A DNA stretch of 64,000 nucleotides from Bostrychus sinensis (lineage: Eukaryota > Chordata > Actinopteri > Gobiiformes > Eleotridae): NCBI GenBank assembly GCA_020698575.1, contig CM036256.1:2497908-2561907 (forward strand). Reading direction: 5' to 3'. The position numbers were made by a program, and so were the translations under genes. Under the pieces are notes generated by a model. It was not told the origin of the DNA. It did not search any database and saw only the letters and a list, made by a program, of their open reading frames with translations. Of the stretch, positions 1 through 10,918 are shown piece after piece (within the stretch, counting starts at the first letter, position 1; the number at the start of each line of letters is the position of its first letter).

Positions 1-156
1 TAATAAATAAGAAGTGATAAAACATATATCCACTAACTTTGCTGCCTGCAAAACTCTCGCTTGAAAAAAAAAGAAAAAAAGGTTCTGATTAACTTTTTTT
101 CTTCTAAATGTTGGCCTTTAGCAACCATGTTTTAACCCCAAAAACTGACTTTAAGT

Positions 157-1115
157 TAGGGCTGAACAATTAATTAAATCAAAATCGCAATTTTAATTGT
201 TGCAATTAGCAAATCACAAAGGCTGCAATTATTTAGGTCATATCATGTCCTCTGGAGATAATAAAATATCCCATCTCCACAGGGTTTTTTATGTATAAAC
301 TGTGCTACAGCTGTAGTTCAGAGCACTACAGACCTGACAGGGAAGGCTCCTTATTCCTTTTATTAGTTTAGCATTGAACATTTAGGGCCAGATTTATCAA
401 AGGTTTGCGTGCACGCTAACTGAATAAGATGCGCTAAAACTGGAGCAAACCCAGACGCAGTTGAGATTTGCGTGTCTTACAGGAACAGAGCCAACGCAAT
501 GCAGATGTTGCTCCTGTGACCTAATGAATCTGTAAACTGAGGCGTTCTTCCCAGAGTGCGCAAAATGGAAGGCGGAGAAAATGCAAATTCATTCATTTAC
601 CGCCCGCAATATTATTTATCAAGGCTCACCATGACTTTGCATGCGAACATAGCGTATAAATGTAGCACGTTGGAGAAGGACGTGCTAATCTTTTGCACAG
701 ATGGCTGCTGTGATTCGTGTGAGACGAAGGAGAAGAAATGAACAAATACGTAGGGTTAGAGTTTGCAGATCTATTTGCCATAACGGATGAAAAAATTATT
801 CTCCAGCACGTTCAGCTCTTCTTGGTTAAATTTTTTCTTCCGTTTGTGTTCCACTTCCGCACCTTCCATGACGCAAAACAATACACGCAATGACGCCGTT
901 TAAATAGCTCCGCCCCCTCTGTTTGCACCTGGCCACACAGTTTGTCTTAGTAATTCACGCGCAACACGAACATTAATTTTCTCGCAGTTTAGCACCCGTC
1001 TTAGTAAATCTGGCCCTCAGTCTTCTCTCCAGTGTCAGTGCTTCATCACAGGCTTAAAACGTAAACTGTCAACTGAACATTGATAATAAAATAAATCGCA
1101 AATCTCGTAGCCCTA
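157..1115. mobile_element. hAT-type MITE with perfect 8-bp duplication
   Basis: The ends read TAGGGCTGAACAAT on the left and ...GTAGCCCTA on the right, an inverted pair. The element is flanked by an exact 8-bp direct repeat, CTTTAAGT, at 149-156 and 1116-1123. Eight-base duplications with TAGGG/CCCTA ends are typical of non-autonomous hAT elements. No transposase is visible. About two thirds of its length is a second element inserted at 385-1016. Confidence 0.85.
385..1016 (+). mobile_element. Harbinger-like MITE nested in the hAT element
   Basis: The terminal inverted repeats are GGGCCAGATTTATCAA at the left and the complement of TTAGTAAATCTGGCCC at the right (about 14 of 16 bases match). 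Flanking triplets are TTA and TCA, so a Harbinger-type 3-bp duplication is likely but not exact. A 29-codon frame at 701-790 begins MAAVIRVRRRRRNEQ. An arginine-rich start like this would fit a decayed transposase N-terminus, but that link is inference. Confidence 0.6.
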
Positions 1116-1978
1116 CTTTAAGTTTTTAAAGAGAAGATTTTGAGTTGACGTCATGCTTATTTCTTCCATCACATGTACAGTTCTTCATTTATAAATGTGG
1201 GATGAAGAGATTTTGCCTGATGCTCCCTTATTCAGAGGGCATTTTAAAAACTGAGCAAATGCATTGTTAAACATTACCATGATAATGTTCCAGTGTAAGT
1301 GTATTGTCATTGGTCAAAATTTTATAATAATCTTCTAATTTTAGCGCTGTATTCCAGGGAAGTCTGGCTGCAGCCGATGGGGAAAGTGGAGCACAGTAAG
1401 GAAACAAGTTTCTCTGTACAATGAAATTCTATTTTTGGGCTCTGCAATAAATGCCACATAAAATCTATAGCATGAAACAGTCAATAATAATTTAACAAAA
1501 AGGCAAAATGTACAATATAGCCTAAGTATAGACTATACATAAATGTGCGAGGAGCTACCTTAGCAGAGAATGAATGAATTAGATGTGCAATTACAAATAT
1601 ACATAAACAGTAAATACAGTATCGATAATACACACACACACACATATATGAAGAAAACATGCGATATTCGATAACTATGTTGAAAATAGAGCCTACTTTT
1701 CAAACATAGTAAGTTAAATTCACTACATTTCACAAAAATGGTCATTCTCTTGTTTGTATTTAGTGGACATTGCATTTGACATATATTTTGTATTGTATTT
1801 TTTTCTATTTTATTCACGTTTTATATTAATCTTGTTTTTTTATCGTATAGCATCTTGACACAAACAGAAGAGAGCAGGCATTTGGACTGTGCCTAAGAGA
1901 AACTGACAATAAATCTTAAATCTTCAAGACGACCATAAAAATAATACACAAAATAACAAAATAAGTTAGTCATATCTA
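1116..1978. other. Downstream pard3 intron, mostly unassigned
   Basis: No exon is visible. A CA repeat lies at 1631-1642. Bases 1648-1740 are a shortened copy of 1991-2114 in the next element (same run from GAAAACATGCGATATTCG to TTCACAAAAATG), so a piece of family B is duplicated in tandem here. Confidence 0.6.
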
Positions 1979-2420
1979 GGCCTGCAGGATATGGAGAAAA
2001 CATGCGATATTCGATAACTATGTTGAAAATTGCGCTATCGATATTATTGTGATATTTGAAAACACAGCCTACTTTTGAACATAGTAAGTTAAATTCACTA
2101 CATTTCACAAAAATGTAAGTTCCTGTATTTACAAATCAAAACAGCCACAAAATCAAAACTTAACACAGACTAAACCAGGAATAAAACAAGGCTAAGCTGT
2201 GACTAAATTAATTAAATTACCACTAAAACTGGACTTTTTAAACATTTTTATTTAGTCACAACACATGTTCTTTTAAGGTAGAAAATGATTCTTCAGTGTA
2301 AATCTCTGTCAGATGGAAGACCACAGCGTTATTGTGATATATTTAGATTCTTGCGATACTGATATTGCGTTTGCTGATATTGTGATAATGATAATTTTGC
2401 AATATATTGTCCAGCCCTAC
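1979..2420. mobile_element. Family B repeat, copy 1 (no insertion)
   Basis: The ends are TAGGCCTGCAGGATAT and ...ATATATTGTCCAGCCCTA, an imperfect inverted pair of the GATATATTG type common in fish MITEs. No clear target duplication was found. Its right half (from 2217) matches 46856-47059 almost base for base. It carries a single TTAA at 2212-2215 where the second copy has a family A element, so it serves as the empty site. Confidence 0.7.
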
Positions 2421-2693
2421 ATCTTGCACTGATGAGGAAAAAATATCTTTTAGAGCGCTACAAAATATAAATTTACAATATTAATACAAAAACAGGCTGT
2501 TGTTGTGGTTATAAACTTGTGTAATGTTGCTCACTGGCTCTCTACTCCCCCTGCAGGTGTTAACTGGAATTACCTCTGACCCTCACAAATACATACAGCC
2601 CCTTTAACCACATTTCCCACCCTGGCTGGCCACCCCTCACTCATTCATCAGCGTAAAAAAACCTTTAGTTCTTAGTTCTGTGCATGTGTTTAC

Positions 2694-2777
2694 CTGCGGT
2701 CCCTGCCACTGAAAGGCACCACGTGGATCCCCAGGGGCCCACCGTCGTTTGACACTTCCACCAGTTTCACTATGTCT
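2694..2777 (-). CDS. pard3: pard3 exon: start of PDZ1
   Basis: This 84-bp exon encodes the first strand and carboxylate-binding loop region of PDZ1, the domain Par-3 uses for contacts such as PAR-6 and junction proteins. The peptide reads DIVKLVEVSNDGGPLG then IHVVPFSGRDR; the GPLGIHV stretch is the PDZ ligand-binding loop. The acceptor is TTTCCCAG followed by AGACATAG, after a pyrimidine-rich tract, and the donor is CGCAG then GTAAAC. The exon takes one base to complete a codon begun in the 6-kb exon (GA plus A, Glu) and ends with two bases over. The rest of PDZ1 would lie to the left of the window. Human PARD3 has ARGGR where this has GRDRR, a modest difference at the same place. Confidence 0.93.
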
Positions 2778-2916
2778 CTGGGAAAACGGCGATGGACACA
2801 CAAACACAAAAGAGGAAAAAGAATGAAGGGGGAGAGGAGAGGAGGTGACACCGTGTGGAGGAGAAATAAAAGAAAAATTACAGTCAAAGACAAAATAACG
2901 ACAAGGGAGGCAAGAC

Positions 2917-4503
2917 AGGGCTGCACAATATTTCACAATAATTTTAGGATTGTTGTGGATATAATTGTACAAATGACTTTTAAAAGGGGAACTATGCCAC
3001 TTTTTCACCTTAAAGAAGAACTCAGTAACTCGTTTCTTCGCTGTTTTGCCTCATTTTAGTTTATAGCACTGCCTCGGCTCGGCTTTACTTTCTCAGCGTA
3101 ACTGTGCCAAGTTTTTTCTGCCATTTGGCCGCTCTGCCGTGACAAAAAACGAGAAAAAAGCCTTCGCTAGCTTGTTTTGCTCTAACCGCGATGTGCCGCG
3201 TTCTTGCAAGACTTCTGTGACTCTGGATCAGCAACACTCAGACTTGCGAGTGTTGTTTTTGGCTCAAAGACTGCGGGGGGCGCTGCAGGACGCTTCATTC
3301 ACCCCACAACAGCTCATTTAACCATCACATGGACTCACAAACTGTTTAAGTTAAAAAAAAAGTTACTGAGATCGGCATTAAAACAGTTTTAGAGTCAGTG
3401 TGATGACTAAAGTTGTTTCAGGGTGACTAAAGCCCCCTACAGTGCCCCCTGGTGTATCTTGGTGGTAAACCAGCCTTGTAAGAATGGGAGGACTGACCCA
3501 TGGCCCGTTAAATCTCAGGTCTTGTCCCGGTTCAGCCACAACAAGAAGCAAGTGATGGCTTTATTTCTTACATGTTGGTTATGGCAGAGCGGCCAAAAGT
3601 TAAACATTGGTCATCCACACTCCTGCGTTTTTACCTTTGCAGTACTTTACTACCAAATGTAGGGGGCGCTCCGGAGAAGAAAAATGTGAGCAAAACAGTG
3701 AAAGAATGAGCCAAGTTGCATAGTTCCAATTTAACTCATTAAAGCAGGAGGATGTATTTAATAAACTCTGGTCAAACATTAAAAAAGATTGTGTTCTGCC
3801 ATAATTCTTTAAACCTGTTCAGCAAAACAGAAGAAGTCACTCATTTAGCTTATGTAGCCAGAATTGGTTATATAAAGCTAAAGCTACCTGCTAATGCTCT
3901 CTACCCAGGCACTGACGTCACTCACACTGGCCAAAACCAACTCCTTTAGGCACAATTTGTGATTAATGCTAATTCAACAATATGAAAATGTATTGCAATA
4001 TCAATTCATCGATTATAGTTCATTATCATTATTTCAAATTTCAACATGGTGATTCTCAAATGGTGGGTCAGGGCCTAAAAGTGGGTCACAGTTTTAGTTT
4101 TTTTTTTTTAAATGGAAGCCTAAATATTGTTTTTATTTGCATTGAAACCATGAGACAAGTTTGAAAAAACATGCTCCATGAAGGCGGTAGTGAAAAAATT
4201 TGACTAAAGTTTTTTAACTTCTGTAGAAATTTAATTTAATTTAACTAAAATGTAAATAAAAGTAAAAAAAAAAAAAATAAAATAAAAAATAAATGAAAAA
4301 AATGCATCCATAAAATATAATAGAAAATAATGATAAAATAATAAACAATAATGAAATAAATAATAATAATAAAAATAATAAAAAAGTTTTCAAATATATA
4401 AAAATATATCTAAATTTTTGACTATATCTAAAATGATTAGGTTTAAAATTGTGCGTAAAAATCAAAACGGTGGCTTATTAGTTTCTCAATATTGTGCAGC
4501 CCT
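2917..4503. mobile_element. MITE with AGGGCTGCACAATATT ends, interrupted
   Basis: The left end AGGGCTGCACAATATT at 2917 is mirrored by CAATATTGTGCAGCCCT ending at 4503. No matching 8-bp duplication is visible. It is split by the family E element at 2980-3734. Its right half is very A/T rich (4250-4400) and includes a remnant of another repeat near 4045-4100 (GGTGGGTCAGGGCCTAAAAG). Confidence 0.65.
2980..3734. mobile_element. Family E TTAA-flanked element, copy 1
   Basis: TTAA at 2980 and 3731 bracket inverted ends AAGGGGAACTATGCCACTTT and the complement of AGTTGCATAGTTCC. Bases 3370-3590 match the right edge of the window (63797-64000), including GCGCCCCCTGGTG-like and ACCAGCCTTGTAAGAATGGG segments. 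TTAA flanks suggest a piggyBac or Kolobok-type MITE. Short frames inside look random. Confidence 0.7.
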
Positions 4504-5976
4504 TTTGCAAATTAAAAAACATTCAAAATAAGACAAGAAAAGACAGCAATCCAAACTAAAAATCACACAAAAGTGAATGAAAAGGTGTTGCTAAATCCTA
4601 AAACACAGCCAAGGCCGGCAACAGAACGATATTAAAATCCATTGTTGTCCCCGGTTAGTTCCTACCGCAGGGAAATTTCAACCACATCATAAGCAGCCAA
4701 ATCCTCTTTCAAAAAAACAAAAACCAAAAAAACAAATCACGCCTTTGATAAAAAACATCTAGGCCTGGCTCGCGGAGAACGGAGCCATTGTTGACAAGAG
4801 AAAGGTGAGAGAAGGCAGCGTCGGTGGGAATAATAACACCGCTCCATACCTGCATATCAAACTGTGGAAGCATGCGGCGAAACAAAGAGGCCTGTTAATA
4901 ATAATAATAATAACAACAATAATAATAATAATAACGACAATGGTGATGATGTGTGTGGGAGACGGACGCTTCGGCTGCACAAAAGAGGAAATTATGCAGA
5001 CGTGAAATGAGATGTTTTTGTAGAGGAACCTGAGGAGTGATGTGCGAGGCCTTTGTAGTCTGTGAAGCTGGAGGGAGATGTTTTGTTGTCGCTTGATTGC
5101 ACAAAATGTCTTACAAATGTAGTAATAAGAACCTCTCTGAATCTCCATTTTAACAGCGTGTTTTAAACTCCTATCCCTATAATATGTCTAACGCTAAGAC
5201 ACAGCTGTCGAATGTTTTTCTTTATGATTGTTGACAGTTTTTTGGCACATTTCTGGCACAGGGTTTTGGATCTTGGTGTTAGAGGCTTTATCGTCATTAC
5301 TCTGGTCTTCAGTTCTCTCCATAAAATAAAAAAATGGAATGGTTCAGGTCTGGACTCTGTTTTATATATTATTGGATGCACAAAGAGGGAAAAACCCTGG
5401 TCATTCTTCTTACTTTTTGCTGCAGTTAGCTTTCAATATTCTGTTCATTCCTCTCTATTTTTGTACTTTTTGTTAAAGCGCTTTTCAACTGGGACAGGAC
5501 AGGTCGATTTGGGGATGTTTCCACTTCCAAAAGCCTTCCGAGGTTTTCCCAAAAAGCGTTCCAAACCAGTTCTACTTTTGGGACCCCTTCATGGGGGATG
5601 CCAGCTCGGTTTGAGGAGGACACTGCTGCGAGCTGATTGGACGAGAGAGAATCCTCACTCAACAAACGACAGGCCAAAGGACAGAAATAAAACGGGAAAA
5701 TTATACGTTACTTTTATCAAACTTGTCCTTGTGATAAAGAGCCGTATTCCAAGATGAGGACGAGCTAAATGTGGTGACTTCCAACTATTATGCGATAAAT
5801 TAAGACAATGTTAAACTGTTCTTTGCTTCCAAAACAATGTGATGTGGATTTTCAGAGGTCATTTGGTTGTCCCTGCAGGTTTTGAAAGTGAAAAGTTAGT
5901 AGTAAGTTGTTGGGAAGAAGGGGTTAAAAGCTTGGTTATCATAGCGTTTAGTTTTTTTTCCTGTTTCTGAACTTAC
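4504..5976. other. Intron with microsatellite and MITE-like fragment
   Basis: Bases 4896-4935 are an (AAT)n tract with ACA interruptions, followed by GATGATG. Bases 5480-5690 (CAACTGGGACAGG through GAGCTGATTGGACGAG) look like a fish MITE fragment, but I could not pair its ends. No exon is supported; the 181-codon frame at 5212-5757 has no recognisable content. Confidence 0.45.
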
Positions 5977-6068
5977 TCCAGAGATCTGACCGCTGTGTGC
6001 TCTAAACAGGAGTCGGCTCGTCCCACCGGCTCGATCCTCCCGTTCTCCTCTTCTCTGGACTCCTCCTC
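5977..6068 (-). CDS. pard3: pard3 exon: acidic linker before PDZ1
   Basis: This 92-bp exon encodes an acidic, probably unstructured linker joining the N-terminal region to PDZ1. The peptide starts EEESREEENGRIEPVGRADS and continues CLEHTAVRSLE, matching the human PARD3 segment that holds RVEPVGHADTGLEH just before PDZ1. The acceptor is TTTTGTTTCAG with a good pyrimidine tract. The donor is CTGGA then GTAAGT, a near-consensus site. It enters in phase 0 from the exon ending QEQ and leaves with GA, which pairs with the single A of the next exon. The intron to the next exon is about 3.2 kb. Confidence 0.92.
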
Positions 6069-6653
6069 CTGAAACAAAATGATAATTGTTACGAGCACTT
6101 ACTAGTTTTAAACAAGAATGAACACTTTTCTGTGTATGTATCATTTTTAAATCAACACTTCAGATGGGTCACCTGCAAATAAACGTTCAAGTTTTAATGC
6201 TGTTAGAGAAAAAGCAGTGGCCCAGCAATGATGTCTAATATTGCTTTCCAAGTTTCTGATAAATGCAACAACCCGTTACAAACACATGCGTAAATGTAGA
6301 TACATAATGTTATATATTGACAAAAAATAGACAAAATAAGCCAGAAACATCATGTCTTTAGGGGTGTTGCACTAGGGAGTAAGGTGCAGGTCGTCTCAGT
6401 TCAGGTTTCTAATTCCCAAACAGAATCTTGTTTTCGCTCGAGTAGCTTCACCTTTTTCCCAAAGCAGAGCAAACCCAGTGCTTGCACCAAAAAATGAAAA
6501 GTTTTTAAGAAAACTTCAGCCCACTTTGGGAGATGGAAATGTCAGCGACTGAACCAACCTGCATTGTACTGCTCCGTGGAAACACGGATTTTATGGACCA
6601 ATGCAAAATCTTTAGAAGAATATTTAAAGAATTTTACAAGTGAGGACAACATC
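6069..6653. other. Intron, nothing recognised
   Basis: This is the acceptor-side end of the 32.9-kb intron. Apart from the splice tract at 6069-6090 I see no repeat, exon or RNA gene. Confidence 0.5.
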
Positions 6654-8514
6654 ACCACTCAAACTACAGCTGCCTCAGAGGGTCACAACTCAAACTACAG
6701 CGGCCTCAGAGGGTCACAACTCAAACTACAGAAGCCTCAGAGGGTCACAACTCAAACTACAGAAGCCTCAGAGGGTCACAACTCAAACTACAGCAGCCTC
6801 AGAGGGTCAGAACTTAAACTACAGAAGCCTCAGAGGGTCCGGACCAAAACTACAGAAGCCTCAGAGGGTCAGAACTTAAACTACAGAAGCCTCAGAGGGT
6901 CAGAACTCAAACTACAGCGGCCTCAGAGGGTCACAACTCAAACTACAGAAGCCTCAGAGGGTCAAAACTCAAACTACAGCGGCCTCAGAGGGTCACAACT
7001 CAAACTACAGCAGCCTCAGAGGGTCACAACTCAAACTACAGAAGCCTCAGAGGGTCCGGACCCAAACTACAGAAGCCTCAGAGGGTCACAACTCAAACTA
7101 CAGAAGCCTCAGAGGGTCACAACTCAAACTACAGAAGCCTCAGAGGGTCAGAACTCAAACTACAGAAGCCTCAGAGGGTCAGAACTCAAACTACAGAAGC
7201 CTCAGAGGGTCAGAACTCAAACTACAGAAGCCTCAGAGGGTCAGAACTCAAACTACAGAAGCCTCAGAGGGTCACAACTCAAACTACAGCAGCCTCAGAG
7301 GGTCACAACTCAAACTACAGAAGCCTCAGAGGGTCCGGACCCAAACTACAGAAGCCTCAGAGGGTCACAACTCAAACTACAGCAGCCTCAGAGGGTCACA
7401 ACTCAAACTACAGAAGCCTCAGAGGGTCCGGACCCAAACTACAGAAGCCTCAGAGGGTCACAACTCAAACTACAGAAGCCTCAGAGGGTCAGAACTCAAA
7501 CTACAGAAGCCTCAGAGGGTCAGAACTCAAACTACAGAAGCCTCAGAGGGTCACAACTCAAACTACAGCAGCCTCAGAGGGTCAGAACTCAAACTACAGA
7601 AGCCTCAGAGGGTCAGAACTCAAACTACAGAAGCCTCAGAGGGTCACAACTCAAACTACAGAAGCCTCAGAGGGTCAGAACTCAAACTACAGAAGCCTCA
7701 GAGGGTCACAACTCAAACTACAGAAGCCTCAGAGGGTCACAACTCAAACTACAGAAGCCTCAGAGGGTCAGAACTCAAACTACAGAAGCCTCAGAGGGTC
7801 ACAACTCAAACTACAGCAGCCTCAGAGGGTCAGAACTCAAACTACAGAAGCCTCAGAGGGTCACAACTCAAACTACAGCGGCCTCAGAGGGTCACAACTC
7901 AAACTACAGCGGCCTCAGAGGGTCACAACTCAAACTACAGAAGCCTCAGAGGGTCACAACTCAAACTACAGAAGCCTCAGAGGGTCACAACTCAAACTAC
8001 AGAAGCCTCAGAGGGTCACAACTCAAACTACAGAAGCCTCAGAGGGTCACAACTCAAACTACAGAAGCCTCAGAGGGTCACAACTCAAACTACAGAAGCC
8101 TCAGAGGGTCAGAACTCAAACTACAGAAGCCTCAGAGGGTCACAACTCAAACTACAGAAGCCTCAGAGGGTCACAACTCAAACTACAGCGGCCTCAGAGG
8201 GTCACAACTCAAACTACAGAAGCCTCAGAGGGTCACAACTCAAACTACAGAAGCCTCAGAGGATCACAACTCAAACTACAGAAGCCTCAGAGGGTCAGAA
8301 CTCAAACTACAGAAGCCTCAGAGGGTCACAACTCAAACTACAGAAGCCTCAGAGGGTCACAACTCAAACTACAGCGGCCTCAGAGGGTCACAACTCAAAC
8401 TACAGAAGCCTCAGAGGGTCACAACTCAAACTACAGAAGCCTCAGAGGGTCACAACTCAAACTACAGAAGCCTCAGAGGATCACAACTCAAACTACAGAA
8501 GCCTCAGAGGGTCA
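6654..8514 (+). repeat. 31-bp minisatellite, array 1 (about 60 units)
   Basis: The unit is 31 bp, built around ACTCAAACTACAG, then a variable AAG/CAG/CGG triplet, then CCTCAGAGGGTC and CAC or AGA. About 60 near-identical units run head to tail. Variants (GGGTCCGGACC at 6837, 7052, 7333 and 7427; GGGTCAGAAC) recur in blocks, for example around 7009, 7290 and 7384, showing that multi-unit segments were duplicated. The unit is not a multiple of three and has no stop in any forward frame, so it makes a 675-codon open frame with no biological support. It lies in the large pard3 intron. Confidence 0.97.
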
Positions 8515-8641
8515 GTGCTAACCTGTTGGAGCCAGGAGGCCATGAGCGGTGGAGGTCTTCCGTAAGTATAAAAACACATGTCTTTGTATAAACTCCTATC
8601 TCTTTCCTCGTCTGATGTTGTAGTTTTTGGTCGGCTGCATG

Positions 8642-8735
8642 TGACGCTGGAGGAGGAGGAGCTGGAGGAGGAGGAGCTGGAGGAGGAGGAGCTGGAGGAG
8701 GAGAAGCTGGAGGAGGAGAAGATGGAGGAGAAGCT
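8642..8735 (+). repeat. 15-bp GAGGAGGAGCTG-type short array
   Basis: Units of GAGGAGGAGGAGCTG type repeat about six times just past the 31-bp array. On paper they would encode a Glu-rich frame, but there is no sign of an exon. Confidence 0.85.
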
Positions 8736-9125
8736 GCCGACGACGCGTTCAGACAAAAGCACTCCAGCAGAGGAAAGATGAGAAGTGCGTGGCGGAGGAG
8801 GTCATTAAAATTTCAGAGCGGCGACACTCGGGCCTCGCTCCATCACTGTGAAAATGAGACGCTGTTACCGCGGAGACGCCGCACCGTCACCATGACAGCG
8901 AGGAAGAGGGGCTCCCGCTGCTTTGTGGTCCTTTCTGAGATGAGAGGTTGTTTTTCTGACTTGGTTATGTTCATGTGCCTCACAGTGCTCCAGTTTTTCA
9001 CCAGAACTCTTCATACTGTTCAAGTAATCCCTGTATTATTTTAAATATTGCACAGTCCGGTCCTGAGCACTAAAGAACGCGTGTACACAGATTTCCTAAA
9101 TACTGCCAAAAAAATTCTACCAACT

Positions 9126-9637
9126 CAGGGGTCTGCAGCCTTCAGGATCCAAAGAGCTGTTGCCCAAAAAAATAATTTGCATCTGTAAAGAGCCGCAAGT
9201 AATTTTGATGCACAAAAGTCGCATAGACAATAACTGAAATGCAGCATATGAATGATGATTAATAACTAACAAAGAACTGTGTTAAATACTGCACTAGAAC
9301 TAGAACTACATTTACATCCTGTAACTAGTTCTTGGCGCTGATGTGTGACTTCTAATCCGTCCGTGCAACTGCAAAAACGACTGAGGCTAAAACAGTTTGT
9401 TAGAACCAGAGCTTACCAGAAAACAGGGAGAACATTTTAGTTTAAAACTACAAAATCTTGTCCCTTTCGATCATTTTGAGTCTATTTTGAAAGACCTGGA
9501 GATGCAATCATTTACACTGCTTCTAAATGTGTCTTTTTATCTCATTGTTTTTAACTCTTATTTCTCTTTTTATTGTATTTTGTATGCTGTGGGTTGTGTT
9601 GCCTCTTGGCCAGGACTCCCATGACAAAGAGATCTGT
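9126..9637 (+). mobile_element. Repeat fragment and LINE 3' end, split by an insertion
   Basis: Bases 9126-9200 (CAGGGGTCTGCAGCCTTCAG, then AAAGAGC) look like the left end of a hAT-type repeat. From about 9400 the sequence resembles a LINE 3' untranslated region. TTGGCCAGGACTCCCATGAC at 9607-9626 leads into AAAGAGATCTGT, and the text resumes at 10146 with CAATCTCAATATGACTGTCC. The resumed segment shows that 9638-10135 is a later insertion. Confidence 0.6.
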
Positions 9638-10135
9638 GGTGGTGTGAGGTGACTCTGGTTATTTACAGGATGGAAAAAATTACTTTTTCTGTGAATCTAA
9701 AGATGGACTCATTTGTTAAACACTGGGAGAAATGGGAAAAGAATGCTAGACAATATATATCAAATTTTGTCTGAAGCAAAAAAGGAGCTACCCAACTCAT
9801 GAGTATCATATTTGTTTATTATTATAATATTTAATTGCTAATTTTCTCTCATTTTTTGATGTTAAACATTGCTACACTCTGTTCCTTCTGTTTTTTGTTT
9901 TTTTTTTGTTTTTTTTGTGTGAGTTTTGTTTTGTTCTATTATTATTATATATATTGTTAAAAGTGGGAGATAAAACCTGATGGAGACAGTAAGAAACCTC
10001 TATTAATCTAATATTAATACTCCATGTTTTTTTTTTAATATTATCTTTGGTTTGATTAATCTAAGACTGATTATGCAGTACATGGAAAATGTGTATCATG
10101 TTCTTGTTAACAAAAATAAAGTAAAAAAAAAAAAG
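9638..10135 (+). mobile_element. L1-like retrotransposon 3' fragment with target duplication
   Basis: The fragment is 498 bp, ends in a poly(A) run (10122-10134) and is flanked by a 10-bp direct repeat AGAGATCTGT at 9628-9637 and 10136-10145. A frame ending near 9773 reads MDSFVKHWEKWEKNARQY and stops soon after, which would fit the C-terminus of a fish L1 second open reading frame. It is 5'-truncated, as usual for L1, and interrupts an older LINE end. Confidence 0.75.
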
Positions 10136-10179
10136 AGAGATCTGTCAATCTCAATATGACTGTCCTGGTTAAAGAATGG

Positions 10180-10918
10180 TTAAAGTTACACTGTGTAAGA
10201 TTCCCGGTCTTGCGCCTCTAGAGGCCACAGGTGCCACTGCACCGTCGCAAAACGTAAACACTAGGGCCCCTCCTCCTTCTGAAACTGTGCGAGCGTGCGT
10301 CTATTTCCATCATTGTTTCAACTTTAGTTGACCTGCTGCTACCTTTGGAAGTTTGGACTGGATCTTCTATAGAGTTAGCGCTAGCGTTAGCTTATCAACA
10401 AATATTGCGCAATGGTCGCATTAAACAACTAATAACTGTATGAAAAAGCACGTTCTAAAGAAAAAATAAAGAGGCTAATTTACCTGCCCAACAATAAAGA
10501 AGCAAAAACGTGATCTGATTTGCAGCCTTCTCTGTCTCTCATCTGACGCCAGCGAGCAAAAGTCTGTCCGATGTTGACTCTTGTCTGCGATCTGGTGCGG
10601 TCCCTTTCACATTTTCTTTTTCTTGCCTCGTCCGACATTGTCTTCATCTTCTTGTGTCCTTCGGCCCTGACGAACTGGCGAAAATAACAACGCTAAAAGT
10701 AGCTTCCTGGTTATACTGCGCCTCAAGTCGTTCCCTGTCACGTGACTCTTCCTCAACAGTGGAGCGCTCCCGGCCAAGTTGCGAGGGTGGTTTCTCAGTA
10801 CAGAAGCCCCGCTCGGAGCAACAGATCCACCTCAGGCCTTATAATCGCTCAAAAAATCACAAAAACAAGTCAGTATGCCCCACATATTTAAGAGAAAAGT
10901 TACACAGTGTAACTTTAA
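10180..10918 (-). mobile_element. Family A TTAA-flanked element, copy 1
   Basis: TTAA at 10180 and 10915 flank inverted ends of the form AAAGTTACACTGTGTAA. The element has the same body as copies at 18866, 46115 and 56901. Read on the minus strand it holds a GC-rich leader, a 55-codon frame, a splice donor and a 3' portion with GCTAGCGCTAACTC. TTAA duplications are used by Kolobok and piggyBac transposons. It is inserted at the end of a LINE fragment. Its coding direction is the same as pard3. Confidence 0.85.
10480..10647 (-). CDS. 55-codon frame of family A, copy 1
   Basis: The frame starts MKTMSDEARKRKCERDRTRS and contains VNIGQTFARWRQMRDREG and KSDHVFASLLLGR before a stop. It is identical in peptide to copies 2 and 4. 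The sequence GGGCAG then GTAAAT at its end is a splice donor overlapping the stop, so the frame may be only the first coding exon of a longer transposon gene. The F-RWR and KSD-FA-LLL pattern resembles the N-terminal region of many uncharacterised fish transposon-derived proteins, recalled from memory and not searched. Function is unknown. Confidence 0.5.
   Translation of the reverse strand: MKTMSDEARKRKCERDRTRSQTRVNIGQTFARWRQMRDREGCKSDHVFASLLLGR

Noticed and set aside
6654..8514. CRISPR-like array
   Set aside because: Units are contiguous with no unique spacers, and the genome is eukaryotic.
6564..8591. 675-codon frame with EASEGHNSNY-type repeats
   Set aside because: It is produced by the 31-bp minisatellite read through three frames; a second array at 62 kb gives the same artefact in frames of 492, 441 and 344 codons.
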